From a bacterium (lineage in GTDB: Bacteria > Actinomycetota > Acidimicrobiia > Acidimicrobiales > Bin134), in NCBI GenBank assembly GCA_026708015.1, contig JAPOVT010000007.1:6425-70424 (forward strand): 64,000 nucleotides of DNA. The letters are read 5' to 3'. The position numbers were made by a program, and so were the translations under genes. Shown piece by piece: positions 1 to 7,889 of the stretch (the first letter of the stretch is position 1; each line of letters opens with the position of its first letter). The notes under the pieces were generated by a model that ran no database searches, was not told where the DNA came from, and worked only from the letters and a program-made list of their open reading frames with translations.

Positions 1-978
1 TTCCCCCCCCCCGCCCCGAAGCGAATCCGCGTCTCGGAGAACACCGGCATCCCCCAATGCCTACTGATCGCACGGCGCCGGGCCCCCCCCCCCCCCCCCA
101 CAGAATTCTTTTCGCTGCGAAAGATACCTCTGTCGCCCGAAGAGGCTCTTTCAGCTGCCGATTCCATCGCCAGCGGGGAGGCATCCGACTGGGGAAGTCG
201 CACGCTCTGGCCAGCGGACCGAATTGCCGGTGGGGACTGGTCACCGGTGCAATGGTTCGAGGGTCGCTTGGCCGAAGCGGCCTACGAGATCAACCAGTCG
301 CCGCTACTAGAGCCGGTAGGCAAGCGCCACGAGATCGGGCCGGCAGGCCAGAGAATTCGGGATGCCTATACGCAATGCGAATCTGACACTCCGGAAGCGG
401 TGCCTATTTTCTGGTCGGTGAGCTCCCAAATCCACAACACCATGCACAGCAGCCCCGAAGCGAATGGCCTCGCAAAGAATGCCAAGAAGGGCTTGGCCCA
501 GAAGTACTGGCAACGGCGCAGCCGTCTTCTCGTCGCCCAGCGGTACGACACCATTAGTGGGAGGCTTACCGCTATCTGGTCACCAACGCCGTCCATCGGA
601 TCAGGATGGACCCCTGTGACCGTTTCCGATGAGATCGACGGCCATGCATTAGCCGCATGGTGGAATTCGACGCCGACAAGGATCATGCTTTTGAACCTCA
701 GAAGCAAGAAATTGACCTACCCCGCTTGGTCCTTGGACCAATTGCGCAGCGTTGGCATCCCAAATCCCGACAACCCTGCTTGGGCGACCCTTGCCCGAGC
801 CTGGGAGGAAGTCAGCGACGTCGAGATTATGCCACTGTCACAAGCTGACGACTGCCCAGTTCGATCCACTATCGACCGAGCCGCCGCCCTTGCCCTCGGC
901 GTGGAAGAACAACAGATCGCTGAGTGGCGAGGGATGCTTGCTCGTGAACCCACCATCAACAACCGCTTGGCCGACTGA
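1..978 (+). CDS. DNA-methylase-like protein, C-terminal part (5' truncated by window)
   Basis: Frame 1 is open from base 1 to the TGA at 976-978, so the gene starts before the window and the first ATG (247) is internal. The translated end reads like the C-terminal target-recognition part of N6-adenine DNA methylase-like proteins: VRVSENTG and LIARRR near the start, then WWNSTPTRIMLLNLR, a TYPAWSL stretch, IPNPDNPAWATL and a closing ALGVEEQQIAEWR. No catalytic NPPY-type motif is visible because that half lies upstream. Two C-runs (3-12 and 83-99) encode proline without breaking the frame. The family call comes from recognising the C-terminal pattern; a restriction-modification or other defence role is inferred. 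Confidence 0.55.
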   Translation, partial: FPPPAPKRIRVSENTGIPQCLLIARRRAPPPPPTEFFSLRKIPLSPEEALSAADSIASGEASDWGSRTLWPADRIAGGDWSPVQWFEGRLAEAAYEINQSPLLEPVGKRHEIGPAGQRIRDAYTQCESDTPEAVPIFWSVSSQIHNTMHSSPEANGLAKNAKKGLAQKYWQRRSRLLVAQRYDTISGRLTAIWSPTPSIGSGWTPVTVSDEIDGHALAAWWNSTPTRIMLLNLRSKKLTYPAWSLDQLRSVGIPNPDNPAWATLARAWEEVSDVEIMPLSQADDCPVRSTIDRAAALALGVEEQQIAEWRGMLAREPTINNRLAD

Positions 979-1017
979 TTCCACCAAAGGAATGTTGTCA
1001 CTGGTGTCGGTAGACAT

Positions 1018-1602
1018 ATGGGCATGGATTGTGGTGTTCTTACCAGGGAAAACGCCTCCGGCAGCAGGATTTTCGTGGACGCAGTGGACGTCTCCGGACT
1101 CGATGATTCTGCTTTGGACGCTCGTTTGCGGCAGATCGGACAGGCCCGCATCCGGTTGGACGGTTTCCTGGCGGAGGCGGTGGCGGAGAAGAAGCGACGG
1201 ACCAGCCCCTACGACACCGCTTAGGCACTCAAGACCGAGTTGCGCCAATCGGGTCAACAGGCTCAGCGCATCATGCGCGATTCCAAGCAGCTTGAGGGCT
1301 TGGAAGCTACTCGGGGCGCATTGTCAGCCAGCAAGATCACCGCGGAGCACGCCCGCATCCTCGGCACCGCGGCACAGTGCGGCCCGATGGACGAAGCCAA
1401 GATGCTCGCCGCAGCTGAGATTCAGACTCCCGAGAGGCTTCGCCGCACAATGCACGAATATCAAGACGAATTCGTCGGCGACTACGGAACCAGCTCGCAG
1501 CGGCCCCCGGCACCGGGCGCGGCCGCCGGATGCGACCCTGAGGGTAGGCGACCTCCGCCTAGACGCAAACTAGCGTATCGAGGTCAAGCTACCCGGTGTT
1601 AG
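1018..1602 (+). pseudogene. Decayed DUF222 (13E12-repeat) gene with in-frame amber stop
   Basis: Two reading frames in the same phase, 1018-1224 and 1225-1602, join across a TAG at 1222-1224. The joined product has the look of the DUF222 helical domain that usually precedes an HNH nuclease: SGLDDSALDARLRQIGQ before the stop, then ELRQSGQQAQRIMRDS, LEGLEATRGALSASKITAEH and ERLRRTMHEYQDE after it. The HNH domain is absent. After about 1476 the sequence no longer fits the family and becomes low-complexity proline/arginine-rich coding. In-frame GTG codons at 994 and 1000 are alternative starts. DUF222-HNH genes are numerous and often degenerate in actinobacteria. The nonsense codon plus the lost 3' end argue for a pseudogene. 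Confidence 0.6.
1476..1514 (+). repeat. 39-bp segment shared with the Rieske gene at 3485-3523
   Basis: Bases 1476-1514 match 3485-3523 on the same strand at 37 of 39 positions, with mismatches at 1483 and 1500. The second copy lies inside the minus-strand Rieske oxygenase, where its complement encodes AGGRCELVPSS just after the cluster-binding YHGW motif. Here it sits where the DUF222 reading frame loses family resemblance, and the antisense reading would contain a stop, so this copy is not functional Rieske sequence. Confidence 0.75.
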
Positions 1603-1720
1603 ACCCTTCGGACCGACGTCCACCCCTGCATCCGACCTGGCGGAAACTGTCAGTTCGGAATTTGGGGCGGTCGTGGTACGCTGAATATCGTCAGGCAGAG
1701 TCGCGATAGGAGGTGCCCCC

Positions 1721-1969
1721 TTGAGCAACACGCTCAATCAGGCAGAAGCCAACTATGACGCGTATCTGGCCTTGCACAAAGACCGGCTGGAAAACGAGCG
1801 CCCCGGAGCAATAGCGCTCATGCACAACGAGGAGATCGTTGAGATCTACGACGACGAGGACAATGCGTATAGGCATGGCTGCGACACCTATGGACTCGGC
1901 AGCTTCTCCCTCGTGCGTATAGGCGAAAAGCCCCACCGCCGGGGACGTCGCCTGAAAGTGCTTTCCTGA
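1721..1969 (+). CDS. Small acidic hypothetical protein (82 aa) paired with retropepsin
   Basis: The start is a TTG at 1721 with a strong AGGAGG ribosome site ending about 7 bases upstream, which decides the start. The product is a single small domain (HNEEIVEIYDDEDNAYRHG, then LGSFSLVRIG) resembling the short DUF5678-type proteins found beside aspartyl-protease-like genes. It has no signal peptide or membrane segment and no catalytic motif. It ends 11 bases before the retropepsin-like gene, so the two are probably co-transcribed and may act together. Family membership is tentative; the function is unknown. Confidence 0.65.
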   Translation: MSNTLNQAEANYDAYLALHKDRLENERPGAIALMHNEEIVEIYDDEDNAYRHGCDTYGLGSFSLVRIGEKPHRRGRRLKVLS

Positions 1970-1980
1970 CAGCAGCGACT

Positions 1981-2418
1981 ATGCCGACAATCGCAATCGA
2001 GATGACAGACAACGAGATTCGCCATGTCGCAGATGTCGCCCTGCCCGACCCGGAAGACCCATTTCACCCATTCGGGCTGTCCCCCACCCGATTCTCAGCG
2101 ATAGTGGACACCGGCAGCACCCACACCGGCGTGACACAAAAGGTGGTTGACGCCCTTGAGGCCGAACAGGTAGGTGTGGCAATGGTCTCATATGCGGGGA
2201 ACGAAACGGTCAGAACACCCACCTACAAGATGGTTATGGGAATCCCCATCATGGAAACCGAGGAACAGGGGGGAACAAGAACCTACGTGCGCGGCGAGAG
2301 CCTCCTGGTGGAGCTGATACCAGATCAGGAGGACGGCACGGACATCATTCTCGGGATCGACCTGCTGCAGAGTTTCCACATCACGATGTACGGGTCCCAG
2401 TGCATCATTAGTAACTGA
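1981..2418 (+). CDS. Retropepsin-like aspartic protease family protein
   Basis: The 145-residue product has one aspartyl protease half-lobe. FSAIVDTGSTHTGVTQKVVD carries the catalytic DTGS (Asp43), and the C-terminal ILGIDLLQSFHITMYG corresponds to the conserved hydrophobic-Gly segment of retropepsins. A protein of this size must dimerise to build an active site, as retroviral proteases do. There is no signal peptide, so a cytoplasmic location is likely. It follows the 82-aa gene by 11 bases, suggesting a two-gene operon. Such pairs are widespread but uncharacterised; the substrate cannot be predicted. Confidence 0.7.
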   Translation: MPTIAIEMTDNEIRHVADVALPDPEDPFHPFGLSPTRFSAIVDTGSTHTGVTQKVVDALEAEQVGVAMVSYAGNETVRTPTYKMVMGIPIMETEEQGGTRTYVRGESLLVELIPDQEDGTDIILGIDLLQSFHITMYGSQCIISN

Positions 2419-2572
2419 CACAGGCCTGACCTCGCTGCTCCAGCCGAAGACCTCAGAAAGGCGATACCCCGGGGCCTGTCCGAAGACATGAGCTTCCCGG
2501 GGATACACACATGCTATCGGCCGCCTTGACATAAAGCTGACGAATGGCAATGGGGACTTGGGCGCAGCCGAG

Positions 2573-2625
2573 GAAGAGGACTCGTTGCGCAAGCTGGGTA
2601 CTGCCCGAAATCACGAGTCCTCTTC
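2573..2625 (-). terminator. 13-bp perfect inverted repeat, possible terminator for the Rieske unit
   Basis: The arms gaagaggactcgt (2573-2585) and acgagtcctcttc (2613-2625) are exact reverse complements with a 27-base loop. The right arm overlaps the end and stop codon of the small minus-strand ORF 2611-2745, so on the minus strand the stem forms right at the end of that transcript. There is no T-run, so classic intrinsic termination is not assured. An RNA-stabilising or bidirectional role is equally possible. Confidence 0.45.
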
Positions 2626-2745
2626 AAATGACGCTAAGAACTCCTCGGAGTTGAGATAGCGGGTGTACCGCCCCGCTGCGATATCCCCATGGGGATCTGG
2701 GATGCCGGGATCTTCTTGGTCTGAGGTGCAGTCTTCGGTTGCCAA
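2611..2745 (-). CDS. Short acidic protein (44 aa) downstream of Rieske gene
   Basis: A minus-strand ORF runs from a TTG at 2745 to a TGA at 2611-2613, just 13 bases beyond the Rieske stop codon. An AGGGGA ribosome site lies 6-7 bases before the TTG. The product is acidic and Pro/Asp-rich, with a GRYTRYLNSEEFLASFEEDS tail that looks like a genuine C-terminus. It is probably translated from the Rieske transcript, perhaps as an accessory peptide. No family is recognised. Small partner ORFs also follow the Rieske oxygenase at 15638. Confidence 0.5.
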   Translation of the reverse strand: MATEDCTSDQEDPGIPDPHGDIAAGRYTRYLNSEEFLASFEEDS

Positions 2746-2758
2746 TGGTCGTCCCCTT

Positions 2759-3781
2759 CTAGGCCGCGCCGCCTTCGGCCATCAGCGCGGCCAGGCTGCG
2801 GCGCCATTCCACCGAGGGGCGGTCGGACTGTACGCTGACGGTGGCGGTGAGGTCCATGGGGAGCACGCCTTCGAGCTTTTCCAGCATGGCCTTGTCTTCG
2901 GCGCCGATGGCCAGGTCGAACTTCATGATCTCATCGGCGGGCACTGAGAAGTCGTCGTTGCGCCACACCACGAAGTTGAACAGCGAGTTCACGTCGTCCA
3001 TCGGGGTGGTCAGCAGCAACAAGATGTGCTCCAAGCCCGACTCGTAGGCGATGGTGCTGCGCACCGAGAACGGCAGCACATAACCCGTAGTCATCCGGCG
3101 ATGCAGCACATCGTCTTCCTGGCCGGTGACGGTCTGGCCCGCGTCGGAGGTGTTGTTGGCGTTCACCTCGTAGACATAGCCCCGGTAGCCGTCGGGCAGG
3201 TCGCCCATCTCCAATGGCGGGATCACCGTTTCTTGGGCCAGCCCGAAGGTGGCGGTGTGTACGAAGGGGAAGTGGGAGAAGTCCATGAAGTTGTCGGTGA
3301 TCCGGGTAGACGACACCGCCCAGTGCTGGAATGGCGTATTGAGCCGCCGAAACTCGGGGTTGTCCTCTTGGGGGATCTCGGGGATCCGGCCCAGCGGCTT
3401 GCCCGGACACAGCCACACCAGGCCGTAGCGCTCCTCAATGTTGATGGTGTCGAGGTGGGCCTTGGGAGGCACCGGCGTTCCCGGCGGCGACGACGGAACC
3501 AGCTCGCACCGGCCCCCGGCACCAAAGCGCCAGCCGTGATAGGGGCACTCCAAGCAGCCGTCCACCATGCGCCCCTCCGAGAGCGGGGCCTGCCGGTGAG
3601 GACAGCGATCGGGTGCGGCGGTAAGCGATCCGCCTTCCGAGCGCCACAAGGCATAGCGGCGGCCCAGCACCTGGACACCGTGCGGTCCGGGATCGATGTC
3701 TTCGCTGAGCGCGATGGGATACCACTGGTGGTCCAGTGCGGGCTGTCCGACAAGTGCGTTGGAAGCGCCATTTCCGCTCAT
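2759..3781 (-). CDS. Rieske [2Fe-2S] oxygenase, large subunit-like
   Basis: The 340-residue protein has an N-terminal Rieske domain with the ligand set C60-P-H62 and C79-P-Y-H82, followed by a catalytic domain in which N164, D167, H170 and H175 of the motif DNFMDFSHFPFVH bind mononuclear iron. Length and layout fit the VanA/phenylpropionate-dioxygenase-like class of aromatic demethylases and hydroxylases. The enzyme would need an electron-donating reductase, not present nearby. The substrate is unknown. Its coding start faces the TrlF gene across about 90 bases. Part of the gene (3485-3523) recurs at 1476-1514. Confidence 0.9.
   Translation of the reverse strand: MSGNGASNALVGQPALDHQWYPIALSEDIDPGPHGVQVLGRRYALWRSEGGSLTAAPDRCPHRQAPLSEGRMVDGCLECPYHGWRFGAGGRCELVPSSPPGTPVPPKAHLDTINIEERYGLVWLCPGKPLGRIPEIPQEDNPEFRRLNTPFQHWAVSSTRITDNFMDFSHFPFVHTATFGLAQETVIPPLEMGDLPDGYRGYVYEVNANNTSDAGQTVTGQEDDVLHRRMTTGYVLPFSVRSTIAYESGLEHILLLLTTPMDDVNSLFNFVVWRNDDFSVPADEIMKFDLAIGAEDKAMLEKLEGVLPMDLTATVSVQSDRPSVEWRRSLAALMAEGGAA
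3485..3523 (+). repeat. Partner copy of the 39-bp repeat, inside the Rieske gene
   Basis: These bases match 1476-1514 at 37 of 39 positions in direct orientation. Here the segment is an integral part of the Rieske coding sequence (minus strand, just after the YHGW motif), so this is the probable source copy. Confidence 0.75.
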
Positions 3782-3870
3782 GGCCCGATGATATCCCGCT
3801 GGATTCCCCCGAAGAGGGGGAAGCTCATGTCCTTATGTGGTTGCTGCGCCACTCGCCCTATAGAAGAATC

Positions 3871-6621
3871 ATGAGCGATTTTGAAGGCCCGGAGAGCTAT
3901 CAAATGGACACATCCGAATCACACGTGATCGCCGAGGCGCTGGAACGGCCATCAGGCGCTCACTTCGTGCGATGCGCACTTCAGGTAAACCCCTATCACT
4001 ACCGCGAGAGCTACCGGAACACACCCAACGACGGCGACGCCCAGAGCCATGCGGCAAGTCTCGTGGACAAGGCCCGCGAACTCGAAATTGGCGTGCTGGC
4101 GATAACCGACCACAACAGCGTTCAAGATGTAGAGGCATTCCGTAAGGCTGCAAGCAGTACTGAAGTGACCGTGCTGCCCGGATTCGAACTCGAGTCGAGA
4201 GACGGAATTCATGTTCTGTGCATCTACGACTCAGACACCACCACGGCTGAACTCAATCGGCTCCTGGGCGAATTCGGCATCCGCAAGACCGAGCCTTCAA
4301 GAGACAATTGCAACGAGGATTTCGCCACGATTTTGGAGATGGTCTCCAGCCAGGGCGGGATCGCCATCGCGGCCCACGCCGTTGGGGAGAAAGGACTCTT
4401 CAAGGCCCTCCGGAAGAGCGCTCGAGCGATGGCGTGGAAGAACGAGAACCTGTTGGCGATACAGATTCCCTCGTCGATTGACGAGCTTGACGAGGGGGAG
4501 CGCTCAATCATCAGGAACGAAGCACCGGAGTATGCCCGCCCGTACAAGGCGGGTCGCCATCAAGCAATTGCCGTGGTCAATGCCAAAGATGTCGCCAGCG
4601 TGAGCCATCTAAGCGAAGAGGGAGCCACCACCCTGATCAAGTTTGCCGGCCAACCCAGCGTCGAGGGGTTGCGGCAGGCCTTTCTCGATCCCGATTCGCG
4701 TGTTCGCCTCAACACCGATGAGGAACCTGAGGAGCATTCGGAGTTGGCAGCCATTGCGTGGGAGGGAGGTGGCTTTCTTGATGGCGGTGCGATTCACTTC
4801 AACCCGAATCTGAACGTGCTCATCGGTGGCCGCGGTACCGGCAAGTCGACCGTGATCGAGAGCATTCGGTACGTCTTGGACCTCGAACCTGCTGGTGACG
4901 AAGCACGCAATGCTCATCGCGACATTGTCCGTCATGTGCTTCGCAGCGGAACCAAGGTGTCGCTGCTGGTGCGTTCGCTGCACCCCGCTGAACGCCGGTA
5001 TCGAATCGAGAGGACCGTTCCGAATCCGCCGGTGGTTCTCAATGACGAAGGCGAGATACTAGACCTACGGCCGACCGACGTGCTGCAACGGGTGGAGGTA
5101 TATGGCCAGCACGAGATTTCTGAGCTCACCCGCAGCGGCCCCAAGCTCACCAGGCTCCTTGACCGCTTTGTGCGCTCCGACGCCGACCTCGAAACACGCA
5201 AGGCAAGCATCCAGCGCGGACTTCAAGCCTCCCGAGTAGCAATACTCGAAGCCGACGAAGAACTCGCCTCAATCGACGAGCGCCTCGCCGAGCTGCCCCG
5301 GCTTGAAGAAACCCTGGAGCGGTTTCAAGAAGCTGGTCTCGAAGAACGCCTCAAGGACCAGAGCCTGCTGGTTCGAGAGGACCGGATAGTCGAATCCATC
5401 TCGGAACGCCTACAGCCGGTACACGATGTTCTGGCGACGCTGCGCCAAGAACTACCGCTCGACCGCGCCTTTCTGTCAGAGCGCTCATTAGCGGAATTGC
5501 CCGGAGAACCGATCCTCGACAGGACGAACTCGGTGCTGGCAGAGCTGAGCGACGCACTTGAATTGGCGGCACAGCAGATCGAGGGCGCCTTGGAGCGGGC
5601 TCAGCAAGGCATCGACACAATCACCGCGGAGTGGTCGGAGCACAAGTCGGCCATAACTGAGCAGTACGAGGCGATTCTTCGTGAACTACAGAAGTCAGCC
5701 GTAGACGGGGAGGAGTTCATCCGCTTGCGTCGAAGCATCGAAAATCTGCGTCCCCTCAGAGAGCGGCGCGGCACGCTCGAGAAAGTGCGCAGCGAGGAAG
5801 TTCAGCGGCGACGCAAGCTGCTTGATGAGTGGGAGGGAGTCAAGGCCACCCAGTTCCGCGAGCTTTCAAAGGCTGCAAGTCGGGTGAGCAAGCAGCTCAA
5901 GGGCTATGTCCGGGTTGAAGTCACTGCCACGGGAGATCGGACGCCATTGACGAGCCTGCTGAGAGAAGTGGTCGGAGGTCGGTTAGATGTCGCGATCCGG
6001 AAACTCGAAGCAGCCGAGGACCTTTCCCTCACCGATCTTGCGGCTCGCGGTCGCTCGGGGGCTGAAAAGCTGACGAAGCACTACGGGATCACTCGGCAAC
6101 AAGCCGAGAGCATCGCCGGAGCGGGCGAAAGCACGCTCATGAAGATTGAGGAACTGGAGTTGCCACCGACCACTGAGCTGCTCTTGAACACCTCGGGCAG
6201 CACAACAGAGGAGTCGTGGCAGTCGCTCCGCAAGTTGTCGAAAGGCCAGAAGGCCACCGCCGTGCTGCTGCTATTGCTGCTTGAATCCGATGCGCCGCTA
6301 ATTGTCGACCAACCTGAGGACGACCTCGACAACCGCTTCATCAGCGAGGTAATCGTAGAAAAAATGCGAGAGAGCAAGAGGCAACGCCAGTTTGTCTTCT
6401 CGACGCACAACGCGAACATTCCCGTGCTCGGTGACGCTGAACTCATATTGGGCCTCGATGCCAAGGGCGACGTCGACGACGGCGATCTTGAAGGACGGGC
6501 ATTTCTCAGCCCGGAGCACATGGGATCAATCGACACGCCCGCGGTCCGGACTCTGGTAGAAGAAATCCTCGAAGGCGGCAAGGAAGCGTTCGAGCGCCGT
6601 CGCCGCAAGTACGGCTTCTGA
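3871..6621 (+). CDS. TrlF-like protein: PHP domain fused to SMC/ABC-type ATPase
   Basis: The start is set at the ATG at 3871; the frame is open further upstream but would run over the Rieske gene. The 916-residue product has an N-terminal PHP-phosphoesterase-like domain (residues 30-250: ITDHNS at 78-83, GFELES with E106, H114, AAHA with H169, NAKD 237-240). It then has an ABC/SMC-type ATPase with Walker A GGRGTGKST (319-327), a long charged coiled-coil middle (about 440-690), a signature LSKGQKATAV near 788, Walker B LIVDQPEDDLDN near 809 and an STHNANIPVLGDAE switch near 842. This is the TrlF architecture. The usual PHP N-terminal HxH motif is degenerate here (CALQVNPYHY). It probably acts on nucleic acid or nucleotides. 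The AlbA_2 gene follows after 9 bases. Confidence 0.8.
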   Translation: MSDFEGPESYQMDTSESHVIAEALERPSGAHFVRCALQVNPYHYRESYRNTPNDGDAQSHAASLVDKARELEIGVLAITDHNSVQDVEAFRKAASSTEVTVLPGFELESRDGIHVLCIYDSDTTTAELNRLLGEFGIRKTEPSRDNCNEDFATILEMVSSQGGIAIAAHAVGEKGLFKALRKSARAMAWKNENLLAIQIPSSIDELDEGERSIIRNEAPEYARPYKAGRHQAIAVVNAKDVASVSHLSEEGATTLIKFAGQPSVEGLRQAFLDPDSRVRLNTDEEPEEHSELAAIAWEGGGFLDGGAIHFNPNLNVLIGGRGTGKSTVIESIRYVLDLEPAGDEARNAHRDIVRHVLRSGTKVSLLVRSLHPAERRYRIERTVPNPPVVLNDEGEILDLRPTDVLQRVEVYGQHEISELTRSGPKLTRLLDRFVRSDADLETRKASIQRGLQASRVAILEADEELASIDERLAELPRLEETLERFQEAGLEERLKDQSLLVREDRIVESISERLQPVHDVLATLRQELPLDRAFLSERSLAELPGEPILDRTNSVLAELSDALELAAQQIEGALERAQQGIDTITAEWSEHKSAITEQYEAILRELQKSAVDGEEFIRLRRSIENLRPLRERRGTLEKVRSEEVQRRRKLLDEWEGVKATQFRELSKAASRVSKQLKGYVRVEVTATGDRTPLTSLLREVVGGRLDVAIRKLEAAEDLSLTDLAARGRSGAEKLTKHYGITRQQAESIAGAGESTLMKIEELELPPTTELLLNTSGSTTEESWQSLRKLSKGQKATAVLLLLLLESDAPLIVDQPEDDLDNRFISEVIVEKMRESKRQRQFVFSTHNANIPVLGDAELILGLDAKGDVDDGDLEGRAFLSPEHMGSIDTPAVRTLVEEILEGGKEAFERRRRKYGF

Positions 6622-6630
6622 AGTCAACCG

Positions 6631-7851
6631 ATGAATCAGACCGACTTGCTCCGACTGATTGCCGCTGGCGAGGGCTCGCGCGTGGAATTCAAGCGGGACG
6701 ACGTACGTCCGGAAAAGCTCGCCCAGGTGATCGCCGGACTGCTGAACGTCGAGGGTGGTCAGGTGCTGCTCGGCGTCGAGGATAGCGGCGAGATCTCGGG
6801 GCTAACGCGAGCAGGTGGGGAAGCCGAGGAGTGGATTATGCAGGTCGCTCGCGATCATCTAGCGCCCCCCATCATCCCGACCTGGGAGGTCACCGAGTTC
6901 GAAGGCGGCACCATGGTCGGAATTGTGACTGTGCCGGCCAATGCACCTGACAAGCCTTACAAGTGCAAACAAGGAGCGCACTGGGTTACCAAGGTCCGGG
7001 TCGGCACCGCGACACGCGATGCCACTCGCGAGGAAGAACAGCGACTGTACCAGCAGTCGGGTGGTCTCCGCTTCGGCCTCAAGCCGGTACTAGGTGCTGG
7101 TGTAGCTGACCTCGATTCCCGACGCCTAGAGGACTACTTCGTGCGCATCCGCGGCGATGTGGAGATGCCCAGTCCTGGCTCGAAGCCGTGGCGCAGGTTG
7201 CTCTGCAACCTTGAACTTGCCATCGAGGCAGGTGGCGAAACGTACGCCACAGTCGACGGGATGCTCCTGTTCGGCCAGAACCCGGGGCGATTCCTGCCGC
7301 AGTGCGGAATTCGGGCGGTGTGCTTCGCGGGCCTTGAGCCGGGCTATGCCACCAAATCAGACGAAAGCATCAAGGGCCCATTAGTGGGCTTATTCTCAGA
7401 CGGTGGCGAGCTAGTCGAAACTGGAGTGGTGGAGAGGGCTCTCGACTTCGTCCGTCGCAATACGGGCACCTCCGCGGCGCTCGAGGATGGTCGCCGTATC
7501 CAACGCCGAGACTTCCCCGAGGAGGCTGTCCGCGAAGTTGTGGTCAATGCCCTCATACACCGCGACTACAGCATCGCTGGAACCGACGTGCTGCTGTCGG
7601 TCTTCGATGATCGAATTGAAGTGCAGAGTCCGGGAAGTTTGCCTAACACAGTGAGCATCGAAGGCATGCGTGCGGGCATCCGCTACGCGCGTAACCAGGT
7701 GATGATGAGCATCATGCGTGACTACAAATACGTCGAGGGGCTGGGTATGGGCATCCGCCGACAGGTCATACCCGCCATGGAGCGACACAACGGAACCGAA
7801 CCGGACTTCTTCGAAGAAGAGACCCGCTTCACCGTCTGCCTGCGGAAGTAG
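6631..7851 (+). CDS. AlbA_2/Schlafen-like putative DNA-binding protein with HATPase_c_4 domain
   Basis: The 406-residue protein starts with an AlbA_2 (Schlafen-like) domain, visible as RVEFKRDD (about 17-24) and GGQVLLGVEDSGEISGL (about 43-59). It ends with an ATP-binding module typical of COG2865 proteins: REVVVNALIHRDYS (about 300-314), DDRIEVQSPGSLP and VEGLGMGIRRQ. These proteins are annotated as transcriptional regulators or helicase-like proteins, and Schlafen-like domains also occur in RNA cleavage and phage-defence proteins. Only 9 bases separate it from the TrlF gene and there is no clear ribosome site, so translational coupling is likely. The two probably work as one unit, but its activity is not established. 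Confidence 0.8.
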   Translation: MNQTDLLRLIAAGEGSRVEFKRDDVRPEKLAQVIAGLLNVEGGQVLLGVEDSGEISGLTRAGGEAEEWIMQVARDHLAPPIIPTWEVTEFEGGTMVGIVTVPANAPDKPYKCKQGAHWVTKVRVGTATRDATREEEQRLYQQSGGLRFGLKPVLGAGVADLDSRRLEDYFVRIRGDVEMPSPGSKPWRRLLCNLELAIEAGGETYATVDGMLLFGQNPGRFLPQCGIRAVCFAGLEPGYATKSDESIKGPLVGLFSDGGELVETGVVERALDFVRRNTGTSAALEDGRRIQRRDFPEEAVREVVVNALIHRDYSIAGTDVLLSVFDDRIEVQSPGSLPNTVSIEGMRAGIRYARNQVMMSIMRDYKYVEGLGMGIRRQVIPAMERHNGTEPDFFEEETRFTVCLRK

Positions 7852-7889
7852 AAGCAGAACCGCACACTGCGCCGGTAACGTCAACTGAC

